In this document: piece by piece, positions 1-7,712 of the stretch
Position numbering within the stretch: the first letter of the stretch is position 1
Layout: each line of letters opens with the position of its first letter
Assembly (NCBI RefSeq): GCF_004363075.1
Contig: NZ_SNYN01000005.1
Span: 251,696-302,938 of the forward strand
Length of the DNA stretch: 51,243 nucleotides
Reading direction: 5' to 3'
From: Actinorugispora endophytica
GTDB taxonomy: Bacteria > Actinomycetota > Actinomycetes > Streptosporangiales > Streptosporangiaceae
Program-made: the position numbers and the translations under genes
Notes under the pieces: generated by a model
Database searches by the model: none
Seen by the model: the letters and a program-made list of their open reading frames with translations, nothing else
What the model was told of the DNA's origin: nothing

Positions 1-341
1 AGGCGGGCGATGGAGTCCACCACGTCGCGGTCGGCGGGGAAGTCCTCGCGGGTGGGCCAGCGCCCGGTGACGGGGTGCGGTTCGAGCGGGTGCAGGAAGC
101 GGGGGGCGGGCAGGAAGCGAGGCGGTCGCGGCGCGGGGGCGGGCGTGGACGCGGGGGTCGGGGCCGGGGTCGGGGGTGGTGTCCAGCCGATGGCGATCTC
201 GGGGCGGAGGCCGGCGAGTCGGCGGATGAGCGCGGCGAGGTGTTCGTCCTGCCGTCGGGTGCCGGGGGTTCCGGGGATACCGAGGGCACCGGGGATGCCG
301 GGGGTGGCGAGGATGTCGCCGTGCGTGATGGTGACGGTCAT
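1..341 (-). CDS. Hypothetical proline-rich protein of regulatory locus A (truncated by window edge)
   Basis: The reading frame starts at an ATG at 341 and is still open at base 1, so only the first 113 residues are visible. A purine-rich ribosome site (GGAAAGGA) precedes the start. The product begins MTVTITHGDIL, has a leucine-rich segment (LAALIRRLAGLRPEIAIGW), a Pro/Ala/Thr-rich linker, then HPLEPHPVTGRWPTREDFP. The same order and motifs occur in the complete protein at 34045-34515, so the two are paralogues. It lies downstream of an HATPase gene on the same strand, as in the second copy. The plus-strand ORFs here are shadows. I do not recognise a function. Confidence 0.72.
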   Translation of the reverse strand, partial: MTVTITHGDILATPGIPGALGIPGTPGTRRQDEHLAALIRRLAGLRPEIAIGWTPPPTPAPTPASTPAPAPRPPRFLPAPRFLHPLEPHPVTGRWPTREDFPADRDVVDSIAR

Positions 342-480
342 GGGTGTCGGGTCCTTTCCGGGGTGGCGGCCGTGGTGGTCGTCGAGGGGGTGCGGGGTCG
401 GGGGCCGTGACGGGGCGGCGACGGCGCGCGGGCCCGGGGCGGGGCGGTTGGCGCTCCGGTTGTCCGTGGTGTCCGTTTTT

Positions 481-548
481 CTCGGTGATCTTGACGTTTT
501 CGGGGTCTCAACCGCGTCCGAGACCCCGAAAACGTCAAGATCGCCGAG
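481..548. repeat. Type A intergenic palindrome, copy 1
   Basis: Two 29-base arms (481-509 and 520-548) pair with one mismatch around a 10-base loop. The outer part reads GTGATCTTGACG and the inner part CGGGGTCTC. It lies 25 bases after the stop of the HATPase gene. There is no T-run, so it is not a classical intrinsic terminator. Confidence 0.9.
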
Positions 549-572
549 GAAACGCCGCCCGGGGGCTGGGGT

Positions 573-1076
573 TCAGGCGGTGTGCACGAAGCGGGGCAGC
601 CCGGGCGGGACTTGGGCGGGGTCCACGGGCAGGTCGGCCCACACGACCAGGCCCAGGTTCAGGGTGGGGTGGGCGTACACCGGGTAGAAGCCCCAGCCTT
701 TTGCGATCGCCGACACCATGAGCAGGCCCCGGTGGCGTTCGGAGGTGAACCAGTCGTCGCCGGACAGTTCCGCCACAACGGGCCGGGTGTCGGTGAAGCC
801 GCCGTCGGCGACCTCCACCCGCAGCAGCCCCGCCTCGGGCAGGGAGAGTCGCCGTACGACCTCCCCGCCCTCGCCTCCGGAGGCGGTGTACTCCACCGCG
901 TTGGCGAACAGCTCCGAGACGCACAACTCCACGTCGTCCACCAGCCCCGACGCAAACCCGCCCAGGTCTTTGCGCACATGCGAACGCACTTTCCCCGCGA
1001 GCTTGAGTGACCCTTCGTAGATCCTTGGTTCCCACCGCACCGGCGAGAACACCCCAGACGACATCACGGACACCAC
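573..1076 (-). CDS. Stand-alone HATPase (anti-sigma-factor-like) protein, locus A
   Basis: The 167-residue product is a GHKL/HATPase_c_2 domain without sensor or dimerisation parts, the class that includes serine-protein-kinase anti-sigma factors. Visible motifs are the N-box (CVSELFANAVEYTAS) at about residues 51-65, a G1-type VADGGF and a late GLLMVSAIAKGWG segment. Several in-frame starts exist (GTG 1076, 1073, 1067 and ATG 1064); I keep 1076 because a G-rich stretch precedes it. It is divergent from the Xre-DUF5753 gene at 1262. This pairing is repeated at 34751-36254, which suggests a shared regulatory unit. Its partner protein cannot be read from sequence. Confidence 0.85.
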   Translation of the reverse strand: MVSVMSSGVFSPVRWEPRIYEGSLKLAGKVRSHVRKDLGGFASGLVDDVELCVSELFANAVEYTASGGEGGEVVRRLSLPEAGLLRVEVADGGFTDTRPVVAELSGDDWFTSERHRGLLMVSAIAKGWGFYPVYAHPTLNLGLVVWADLPVDPAQVPPGLPRFVHTA

Positions 1077-1148
1077 GAACCCCCGAAGAGTCGAGCGACC
1101 TGCACGGTCACGTTCATCCTTGCGACTTCAGTGTGACTCAAACAGTCG

Positions 1149-1201
1149 AAACTTTCAATACAAAGTTTTAGATAGGCTGCCTTGATCCGACAAAATTTTG
1201 T
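1149..1201. promoter_or_regulatory. AT-rich divergent promoter with two dyads
   Basis: The 185-bp gap between the divergent HATPase and Xre genes is unusually AT-rich for this window. It contains an interrupted palindrome AAACTTT-6nt-AAAGTTT (1149-1168) and a perfect ACAAAATTTTGT (1190-1201). They are plausible operator sites for the adjacent Xre regulator; this is inference. Confidence 0.45.
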
Positions 1202-1261
1202 TCTTAGGGGTGATCTACCATCTGCGCAGGAAAGCAAAGGCGAACCGGAGGAGTCCGAGTA

Positions 1262-2113
1262 GTGGCAGACAGGCTGAGTCCCACTCTCCGCAGGAGACGA
1301 CTGTCTGCTGAATTGAAACGCTTGCGTGAAGAGGCGGACCTGACGGCTGAGCAGGTAGGCGAGCGGCTTGGTTGGTCCCGTGGTCGCCTGACGAACATGG
1401 AGCTGAACAAGTGGAAGCGCCCCGATCCTGTGATCGTGCGCGCTCTCGCAACGCTCTACAAGGCGTCAGAAGAGGCCACCGAAGCGTTGGTGACCCTGGC
1501 CAAGCAGAGCCGGACCAAGGGCTGGTGGGAGAAGTTCGACGACGTCTTCACCGACGCCTACGTCGGCTTCGAGGCCGAGGCGTCAACCATCTCGACGTAT
1601 CAGACGATGGTCGTCCCCGGCCTGCTTCAGACACCCGAATACGCGGCAGCGGTCGACCGCGCTCTACACCTGAACAACGCAAGCGCCACCGAACGTGCGG
1701 TGGCCGCCCGCATGGAGCGCCAGGAGATCCTCGACCGTGAGGACGCACCGAAACTGTGGGTCGTCATCGACGAGTCCGCGCTGATGCGTCCAGCTGGCGG
1801 CAAAGCGGTCATGCGAGCCCAAATCGAGAAACTCATCCGCCTATCCGAAGAAGCGAACACCGTAAGGATCCAGGTCCTGCCGCTCGATCGGGGTCTGCAC
1901 CCGGGTATCACCGGGCCGTTGACCCTGCTTGACTTCCCCAACCCGATGGACAGGCCGATCGCGTACTTCGAGACACGCACCGATGGTGTCTACCAGGAAG
2001 ACCGAGCCGTGGTCGAGACCTACCGAGAAGCCTGGGACGACATCCGCGTCATGGCCGATCATCCGGAAGCCTCAACAGCCCGCATGGTCCAGTTGATCAA
2101 GAGATACGAATAA
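1262..2113 (+). CDS. WhiJ-like Xre regulator with DUF5753 domain, locus A
   Basis: The 283-residue protein begins at a GTG preceded by GGAGGAG. It has an N-terminal Xre helix-turn-helix (about residues 14-70: LSAELKRLREEADLTAEQVG, LGWSRGRLTNME) and a long C-terminal DUF5753 domain recognisable by VVPGLLQTPEYA and LPLDRGLHPGITGPLTLLDF. Such proteins resemble WhiJ of Streptomyces, which together with small DUF397 proteins influences development. Four DUF397 genes follow at once, the first 14 bases downstream, so they probably form one transcript. Locus B carries a homologue of the same architecture. Confidence 0.9.
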   Translation: MADRLSPTLRRRRLSAELKRLREEADLTAEQVGERLGWSRGRLTNMELNKWKRPDPVIVRALATLYKASEEATEALVTLAKQSRTKGWWEKFDDVFTDAYVGFEAEASTISTYQTMVVPGLLQTPEYAAAVDRALHLNNASATERAVAARMERQEILDREDAPKLWVVIDESALMRPAGGKAVMRAQIEKLIRLSEEANTVRIQVLPLDRGLHPGITGPLTLLDFPNPMDRPIAYFETRTDGVYQEDRAVVETYREAWDDIRVMADHPEASTARMVQLIKRYE

Positions 2114-2127
2114 GAGGAAGCACCTCC

Positions 2128-2328
2128 ATGCAACAGGACCACGAGACCGCAAGGCTCGCATTCCGTAAATCGAGCTACAGCGCGACACGGAACGAGTGCG
2201 TCGAGGTCGCCGACGTCCCCGGAGTGTCCGTCGTGCGCGACACGCGGAACCGGGACAAGGCCACCCTTCTCTTCCCCTCCGCCGAGTGGCGCGCCTTCCT
2301 CACCGCCGCCAAGAACGACGAGCTCTGA
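2128..2328 (+). CDS. DUF397 protein, first of four tandem copies
   Basis: This 66-residue protein has the DUF397 signature: FRKSSYS near the N-terminus, CVEVADVPG, VVRDTRNRD and F-PSAEWRAFL near the C-terminus. DUF397 genes nearly always accompany Xre-DUF5753 regulators, and the regulator lies directly upstream. The copy differs from the next three in its N-terminus (MQQDHETARLAF instead of MNEPMF) and in SATRNE instead of SGSGND, so it is the likely founder or most diverged member. Molecular function is not established; interaction with the Xre protein is inferred from context. Confidence 0.88.
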   Translation: MQQDHETARLAFRKSSYSATRNECVEVADVPGVSVVRDTRNRDKATLLFPSAEWRAFLTAAKNDEL

Positions 2329-2394
2329 CCATCAGGGATCCTGTCGGACCTGAGCCGTGACCGCGAAGCAATGCTGTCCTGGAGAGTGACCGCC

Positions 2395-2577
2395 ATGAAC
2401 GAGCCGATGTTCCGTAAATCGAGCTACAGCGGAAGCGGCAACGACTGCGTCGAGGTTGCCGACGTCCCTGGAGCGTCCGTCGTGCGCGACACGCGGAATC
2501 GGGACGAGGCCACCCTTCTCTTCCCCTCCGCCGAGTGGCGCGCCTTCCTCACCGCCGCCAAGAACGACGCGCTCTGA
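2395..2577 (+). CDS. DUF397 protein, second tandem copy
   Basis: The 60-residue product reads MNEPMFRKSSYSGSGNDC at its start. I use the ATG at 2395 rather than the upstream in-frame ATG at 2371, because GGAGAG sits at the right distance and the short form matches the DUF397 family. It ends KNDAL where copies one and three end KNDEL. Coding and spacer sequence are almost identical to copy three, showing recent duplication. Confidence 0.87.
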   Translation: MNEPMFRKSSYSGSGNDCVEVADVPGASVVRDTRNRDEATLLFPSAEWRAFLTAAKNDAL

Positions 2578-2643
2578 CCATCAGGGATCCTGTCGGACCT
2601 GAGCCGTGACCGCGAAGCAATGCTGTCCTGGAGAGTGACCGCC

Positions 2644-2826
2644 ATGAACGAGCCGATGTTCCGTAAATCGAGCTACAGCGGAAGCGGCAACGACTGCGTC
2701 GAGGTTGCCGACGTCCCTGGAGCGTCCGCTGTGCGCGATACCCGGAATCGGGACGAGGCCACCCTTCTCTTCCCCTCCGCCGAGTGGCGCGCCTTCCTCA
2801 CCGCCGCTAAGAACGACGAGCTTTGA
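2644..2826 (+). CDS. DUF397 protein, third tandem copy
   Basis: The product is identical to copy two except for GASAVRD in place of GASVVRD and the ending KNDEL. The start is chosen as in copy two, after GGAGAGTGACCGCC. The 66-bp spacer before it is the same in all three internal junctions. The one coding change is caused by a GTC-to-GCT type difference, so the copy is intact and under coding constraint or very young. Confidence 0.87.
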   Translation: MNEPMFRKSSYSGSGNDCVEVADVPGASAVRDTRNRDEATLLFPSAEWRAFLTAAKNDEL

Positions 2827-2892
2827 CCATCAGGGATCCTGTCGGACCTGAGCCGTGACCGCGAAGCAATGCTGTCCTGGAGAGTGACCGCC

Positions 2893-3093
2893 ATGAACGA
2901 GCCGATGTTCCGTAAATCGAGCTACAGCGGAAGCGGCAACGACTGCGTCGAGGTCGCCGACGTCCCTGGAGCGTCCGTCGTGCGCGACACGCGGAATCGG
3001 GACGAGGCCACCCTCCTCTTCCCCTCCGCCGAGTGGCGCGCCTTCCTCACCGCCGTCGCGAGCACGGCGATCAACGCCGACACCGCGCCGTAG
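2893..3093 (+). CDS. DUF397 protein, fourth tandem copy with new C-terminus
   Basis: The first 53 residues match copies two and three, but the end is replaced: after FLTAV the usual KNDEL is gone and the protein continues ASTAINADTAP. The tandem repeat breaks exactly there, so this copy marks the right boundary of the amplified unit and picked up its C-terminus from unrelated flanking DNA. It remains a full-length DUF397 domain. Confidence 0.85.
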   Translation: MNEPMFRKSSYSGSGNDCVEVADVPGASVVRDTRNRDEATLLFPSAEWRAFLTAVASTAINADTAP

Positions 3094-3168
3094 GTCTGTC
3101 CGACCAGACTCAAAGGCCCGAACCGGTCAGATGCGCGCGGTGTTCATCACTTCTCGACTGCTGCTTCA

Positions 3169-4236
3169 ATGAACAGTGTGCGACAGGATCTCGATACCAG
3201 GCTCGGCCGCAGGGTCGCGGCCGCCGCTCAGGACGTGTTGGGGAGGCGGGGCTGGGTCTCCCCGCTCGACGTGCTCTCGGGGATCGGGTGGCTGCCCTGG
3301 AACCTGGTCGACACGTGGCAGCAGGGGCGCGCCGACTGCGTGGAGGAGCTCGTCCAGATCTCCCCGGACAAGCTCGCCGCGGCGGTGGGCCTGCTGCGGA
3401 CCTGGGCCGAGGGCAAGGGGCTGCTGCCCGAGGAGGTCGCCTACCCGGCCGCCACCCGGGACCGGCGGGAGCTGCGGTTCACCGCGGGCGGGGACGAGGA
3501 GCTGGAGCGCGCCTACCGCACCCACTGGGTCTCGCCGGACCTGTCCGAGGCGAAGCGGAAGCGGGTCACCGAGCGGCAGCAGAAGGCCCCCGACCTGGTC
3601 GTCGTCGAGGCGTTCGGGGAGTGGGCCTGCGCGGAGTGCGGGGGCTCGGGGGCCCACCTCATGATGGACGAGGGCCGGACGCTCTGCCTGACCTGCGTGG
3701 ACATGGACCACCTCGTCTTCCTCCCGGCGGGGAGCGCCGCGCTCACCCGCCGCGCCAAGAAGGAGAGCGGCCTGTCCGCCGTCGTCGTGGTCTGGAACCG
3801 CAGGCGCAAGCGGTACCAGCGGCAGGGCCTCCTCGTCGAGGAGGCGGCGCTGGAGCGGGCCGAGGAGCAGTGCCTGGCCGACGAGGACGCGCGGGCGCGG
3901 CGACGCGACCGCGACCGGGTCCGCCGGGCCGAGTGGGACGTGGACTTCCAGGCGCGCATGGCGGGCGAGATCGTCCGGATGTTCCCGGGCTGCCCGCCCG
4001 AGCGCGCCGACCGGATCGCCCGGCACGCGGGCGAGCGCGGCAGCGGCAGGGTCGGGCGCTCCGCCGCCGGGCGGGAGCTGGACGAGAGGGCGGTCCGGGC
4101 CGCCGTGGTGGCGTCGGTGCGGCACGAGGACACCGACTACGACGCGATGCTGATGGCGGGCGTCCCCCGGGAGACCGCCCGGGAGCGGATCGCGTCGGGC
4201 ATCGACCGCGTCCTGGCCGGATGGGAGAACGGGTAG
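3169..4236 (+). CDS. DUF2293-like protein with zinc-ribbon motif
   Basis: The 355-residue protein has a central CAEC...CLTC pair (about residues 154-175) that looks like a zinc ribbon, and a C-terminal part with MFPGCPPERADRIARHA and GRVGRSAAGREL, which I recognise as DUF2293-like. The middle is rich in Arg/Lys/Glu, with a probable helical segment (EEAALERAEEQCLADEDA). No ribosome site is evident at the ATG at 3169; a GTG at 3178 is an alternative. Function is unknown; the zinc ribbon and basic composition are compatible with nucleic-acid or protein binding. It converges on the AAA ATPase gene, with a palindrome between. Confidence 0.8.
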   Translation: MNSVRQDLDTRLGRRVAAAAQDVLGRRGWVSPLDVLSGIGWLPWNLVDTWQQGRADCVEELVQISPDKLAAAVGLLRTWAEGKGLLPEEVAYPAATRDRRELRFTAGGDEELERAYRTHWVSPDLSEAKRKRVTERQQKAPDLVVVEAFGEWACAECGGSGAHLMMDEGRTLCLTCVDMDHLVFLPAGSAALTRRAKKESGLSAVVVVWNRRRKRYQRQGLLVEEAALERAEEQCLADEDARARRRDRDRVRRAEWDVDFQARMAGEIVRMFPGCPPERADRIARHAGERGSGRVGRSAAGRELDERAVRAAVVASVRHEDTDYDAMLMAGVPRETARERIASGIDRVLAGWENG

Positions 4237-4247
4237 CGCCGCCCCAC

Positions 4248-4319
4248 TCCTCGGTGATCGTGACCTTTCCGGGGTCTCAACCGTTTCGGAGGCCCCGGAA
4301 AGGTCACGATCACCAAGGA
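4248..4319. repeat. Type A intergenic palindrome, copy 2
   Basis: 31-base arms (4248-4278, 4289-4319) pair with two mismatches around a 10-base loop. The outer part reads GGTGATCGTGACC, so relative to copy 1 both arms have changed together (T to G and the complementary A to C). It lies 12 bases after one stop codon and 10 bases from the other in a convergent gap. Confidence 0.9.
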
Positions 4320-4329
4320 ATGGAGCGGG

Positions 4330-5775
4330 TCAGCTCCAGGCCGCGATGACCTCCTCGGGGCCCCAGACCAGGTCCGCTCCGACGCCGGGTTCGACGCCGG
4401 AGCGGCTGACGACGACGAGTCCGGCCCTTCCCTCCCCGGCCCCCGGCACGCGGGCGCTGTCGCGGACGAGCGCGGCGAAGTCGTGCCGGTCGAAGGCGGT
4501 GCCGAGCCACTTGACGGAGCCGGTGTAGTAGACCGTCCGTGCCACCGGCTCGCGGTCGGCTCCCACCAGGTCGACCTCCGGGGCGAACGTCCGGGGCCAC
4601 CATCCGCCGACCGCGTCGGCTTCCGGCCAGGGGAAAGTCTCGTCCGAGGCCGCACGGGAGAGCGCCTCGCGGATGACGGGTTCGATCGCGCGGCCGCGCC
4701 AGCTCTCCCACTGGCGGGTGATCCGGCGGAGGGCGGTGTCGGGGCGGTCGCGTTTGGCGTCCTCGTGGGCTCGGGCCAGCATCGCGAGGTAGAGGCGCAG
4801 GTAGGTGTCCGCGACGCGGTACAGCCTGCCTCCGTTGCCGGGGGCGGTCGCCAGAGGCGTGTCGGCGTCCACGGCGCGCTTCTCCCGCAACTGGAGCAGG
4901 ACCGGCCCCAGGGAGCCGGATTTGAGCGGCTCGCCAGGGGCGGCCCCGGCGGCCTGGGCGATGTTGTTGAACGTCCGCTCGCCGTGCCCGATGGCCTCCA
5001 GTACGCGACGGGCCTGGTCGGGGTTGGGGAACTCGGAGTTGACCATGGACTCCCCGACGGTGAAGAGGGGGCTCGCGGGGTCCTCGCACTGGGAGGCGAA
5101 GAACTCCCGCGGCGGCATTCCGTTCGGCCAGACGCGGCACAGGCCGGGAAAACCACCGGTGATCAGGTTGGCGTCCAGCGCGTCCGACCCCGACAGGCCG
5201 GTCATGGAGGCGGTCTCGGCCGGGTTCAGCGGCCGGACGACCAGTTCGTCGGCGCGACCGTAGAAGGGCCGCTCGTAACCGGTGAACGCCTCCATCATGT
5301 GCAGGTCACTGCCGACGAGGGCCAGCAGAACCGGTCTCGCGGACAGGAGCCGGTCCCAGGCGGTCTGCAACTGCCCCTCCAGCCGGGGGTCCTGTTGCAG
5401 GAGCCACGGCAGTTCGTCGATCACCACGACTGCGGGGGAGTCGGCCGGCAGTACCAGGTTGAGGAGCCTGAACGCTTCCAGCCAGGTGGACGGTGCTGTC
5501 CTGGGCGTGTCCGCGGCACCGGGGACGGTGGACTCGGCGATGGCCGAGACGAAGTCGTTGAGCGACTCGGTGACCGAGACGCCGCGGCTGGCCTGGAAGT
5601 ACAGAGAGGGAACGCGGCTCTCGCGGCAGAACTGCTCCATGAGGCGGGACTTGCCGACCTGCCTCCGGCCGCGAACGGTGATCGCCTTGCCCCGCCCGTC
5701 CTCGGTGACCAGGTCGAGCCGCCGTCCCAGCGACGCCAGCTCTCGGCGCCGACCGACGAAGTGTCCCTTCCGCAT
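4330..5775 (-). CDS. AAA-type ATPase with C-terminal DUF234 domain
   Basis: The 481-residue protein is a single-protein STAND/AAA ATPase of the archaeal-ATPase type. Walker A is GRRQVGKS (residues 36-43), Walker B is VVVIDELPW (D120, E121), a winged-helix-like stretch follows (PDQARRVLEAIGHGERTFN), and the C-terminus holds the DUF234 region with EVDLVG and YTGSVKW, arranged like a PD-(D/E)xK nuclease core. I chose the ATG at 5775 because GGGGGA precedes it and the upstream ATG at 5814 lies inside a long operator. Family functions are poorly known; some members sit in mobile or defence regions. It is divergent from the acyl-CoA synthetase gene. Confidence 0.85.
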   Translation of the reverse strand: MRKGHFVGRRRELASLGRRLDLVTEDGRGKAITVRGRRQVGKSRLMEQFCRESRVPSLYFQASRGVSVTESLNDFVSAIAESTVPGAADTPRTAPSTWLEAFRLLNLVLPADSPAVVVIDELPWLLQQDPRLEGQLQTAWDRLLSARPVLLALVGSDLHMMEAFTGYERPFYGRADELVVRPLNPAETASMTGLSGSDALDANLITGGFPGLCRVWPNGMPPREFFASQCEDPASPLFTVGESMVNSEFPNPDQARRVLEAIGHGERTFNNIAQAAGAAPGEPLKSGSLGPVLLQLREKRAVDADTPLATAPGNGGRLYRVADTYLRLYLAMLARAHEDAKRDRPDTALRRITRQWESWRGRAIEPVIREALSRAASDETFPWPEADAVGGWWPRTFAPEVDLVGADREPVARTVYYTGSVKWLGTAFDRHDFAALVRDSARVPGAGEGRAGLVVVSRSGVEPGVGADLVWGPEEVIAAWS

Positions 5776-5786
5776 GCGCTCCCCCG

Positions 5787-5838
5787 ACTTAGAATGTTTC
5801 TGACTTAGAAACATTCTAAGTTAGAAACCATCTAAGTT
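5787..5838. promoter_or_regulatory. Three-arm operator at the AAA ATPase promoter
   Basis: ACTTAGAATGTTTCT (5787-5801) and AGAAACATTCTAAGT (5807-5821) are perfect 15-base inverted arms separated by 5 bases. A third, imperfect arm (AGAAACCATCTAAGT) follows directly at about 5823-5837. The block is AT-rich against very GC-rich surroundings. It probably binds a dimeric repressor controlling the ATPase gene, and perhaps the divergent gene. Confidence 0.7.
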
Positions 5839-5950
5839 GGGTTCGGTCCGCCCGGTCCTCCGGCGGGCTTTCCGAGGGTGGTGGCGCGGGGCCCGGACGG
5901 GCAGTATGGCGGGGACGTTCCAGACGGCTGGACCGGCGAGGGGAGAGGCC

Positions 5951-7669
5951 GTGACGACCACCAGTTCCGCTACCGAGAAGTACCGAGACGCCCGGGACCG
6001 GCTCATGGCGCTGACCGGCGACCACGCCGCGGCGGTCGAGTCGTTCGAGTGGCCCGACCTGGGGCCGCGGTTCAACTGGGCGGTCGACTGGTTCGACGCC
6101 TACGCCCGGGACAGCGACGCGACGGCGTTGCGGATCGTCGAGGAGGACGGCTCCGAGACCCGGGTCGGCTTCGCCGAGATGGCCCACCGGTCCGACCAGG
6201 TCGCGGTCTGGCTGGCGGACCAGGGCGTCGCGCGCGGCGACCGGGTGCTGCTCATGCTCGGCAACCGGGTGGAGCTGTGGGAGTCGATGCTCGCGGTGAT
6301 GAAGCTCGGCGCGGTGATCATGCCGACGACCACCGCGCTCGGGCCGGCCGACCTCGTCGACCGGATCGAGCGCGGCGGCGCCCGCCACGTCGTCGCTGCG
6401 GGCGCGGACACGGCCAAGTTCGACGGCGTCCCCGGCGACTACACCAGGATCGCGGTCGACGGGGCGCCCGACGGGTGGGCGGACTACCGCCGGGCGTACG
6501 AGACCGCCGACCCGGTGGTCCCGCACCCCGGGACCGCGCCCGACGACCCCCTGCTGCTGTACTTCACCTCGGGCACGACCAGCCGCCCCAAGCTCGTGCT
6601 GCACACGCAGGTCTCCTACCCGCTCGGCCACCTCTCGACGGTGTACTGGCTGGGGCTGCGCCCCGGCGACACGCACCTGAACATCAGCTCCCCGGGCTGG
6701 GCCAAGCACGCGTGGAGCTGCTTCTTCGCCCCGTGGATCGCCGAGGCGACGGTCTTCGTGCACAACTACTCCCGCTTCGACCCCGCCGCGCTGCTGCGCC
6801 GGATCCGGCGGGCGGGGGTCACCACCTTCTGCGCGCCGCCGACCGTGTGGCGGATGCTGATCAACACGGACCTGTCCGGCGGCCCCGGAAGCCTGCGGGA
6901 GGTGATCGCGGCGGGGGAGCCGCTCAACCCCGAGGTGATCGACCGGGTTCGGCGGGAGTGGGGGCTGACGCTGCGCGACGGCTTCGGGCAGACCGAGACG
7001 ACCGCCCTGGTCGGCAACACGCCGGGGTCGCCGGTCAGACCGGGGTCGATGGGGCGGCCGCTGCCCGGGTGCCCGGTCGTGCTCGTCGACCCGCTGAGCG
7101 GACGGCCCGCCGAGGAGGGCGAGATCTGCCTGGACCTGTCGGCCCGCCCGCTGCCGCTGATGAGCGGCTACCAGGGCGACGCCGAACTCCACGCCGCCGC
7201 GACGGCGGACGGCTGGTACCACACCGGCGACGTCGCCCGGCGGGACGCCGACGGCTTCATCACCTACATCGGGCGCACCGACGACGTCTTCAAGGCGTCC
7301 GACTACAAGATCAGCCCGTTCGAGCTGGAGAGCGTGCTGATCGAGCACCCGGCGGTGGCCGAGGCGGCGGTGGTCCCGGCTCCCGACCCGGTCCGTCTGG
7401 CGGTGCCCAAGGCCTACGTCGCGCTGGTCCCGGGCCACGAGCCGACGGAGGAGACCGCGCTGTCGATCCTGCGCCACGCCCGCGAGAACCTCGCCCCGTT
7501 CCTGAGGGTGCGCCGGATCGAGTTCCACGACCTCCCCAAGACCATCTCGGGCAAGATCCGCCGCGTGGAGCTGCGCCGCCGCGAGGAGGAGCGGGCCTCG
7601 ACCGACCGGCCCTCCGAGGAGTGGCGCGACGACCAGTTCCCGGAGCTGCGCCCCGGACACCAGGAATGA
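5951..7669 (+). CDS. AMP-forming acyl-CoA synthetase (medium-chain type)
   Basis: The 572-residue enzyme belongs to the ANL (acyl/aryl-CoA synthetase) superfamily: it adenylates a carboxylic acid and transfers it to CoA. The phosphate loop is YFTSGTTSRPK (about residues 203-213), with FGQTETTA in the A5 position, GWYHTGD near 420 and the catalytic lysine in KTISGKIRR near 532. SPGWAKHAWS and the overall pattern resemble medium-chain (ACSM-like) ligases, but substrate cannot be read. I start at the GTG at 5951 after AGGGGAGAG; the long 5' extension of the open frame is not needed. It converges on the TPR regulator. Confidence 0.9.
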   Translation: MTTTSSATEKYRDARDRLMALTGDHAAAVESFEWPDLGPRFNWAVDWFDAYARDSDATALRIVEEDGSETRVGFAEMAHRSDQVAVWLADQGVARGDRVLLMLGNRVELWESMLAVMKLGAVIMPTTTALGPADLVDRIERGGARHVVAAGADTAKFDGVPGDYTRIAVDGAPDGWADYRRAYETADPVVPHPGTAPDDPLLLYFTSGTTSRPKLVLHTQVSYPLGHLSTVYWLGLRPGDTHLNISSPGWAKHAWSCFFAPWIAEATVFVHNYSRFDPAALLRRIRRAGVTTFCAPPTVWRMLINTDLSGGPGSLREVIAAGEPLNPEVIDRVRREWGLTLRDGFGQTETTALVGNTPGSPVRPGSMGRPLPGCPVVLVDPLSGRPAEEGEICLDLSARPLPLMSGYQGDAELHAAATADGWYHTGDVARRDADGFITYIGRTDDVFKASDYKISPFELESVLIEHPAVAEAAVVPAPDPVRLAVPKAYVALVPGHEPTEETALSILRHARENLAPFLRVRRIEFHDLPKTISGKIRRVELRRREEERASTDRPSEEWRDDQFPELRPGHQE

Positions 7670-7712
7670 GGGAGCCCCCGGCGCGGGGGCGACCGGCGTC
7701 CATGGAAGGGGC

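Larger units (their letters stand above)
2160..3055 (+). repeat. 249-bp tandem repeat, four units carrying DUF397 genes
   Basis: The motif TTCCGTAAATCGAGCTACAG recurs at 2161, 2410, 2659 and 2908, a constant period of 249. Each unit is one gene body plus one 66-bp spacer starting CCATCAGGGATCCTG. The internal spacers look identical by eye while the coding parts differ at a few positions. It fits unequal crossing-over within a co-transcribed array. Confidence 0.93.

Noticed and set aside
10-687. Long plus-strand ORF at the left edge
   Set aside because: Its composition (runs of Gly/Ala/Val) is that of an antisense shadow. The minus-strand frame in 1-341 encodes a clear paralogue of 34045-34515, and the ORF runs through a palindrome.
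2160-3055. CRISPR array or minisatellite
   Set aside because: The period of 249 is one whole gene plus spacer; each unit keeps an open DUF397 frame.
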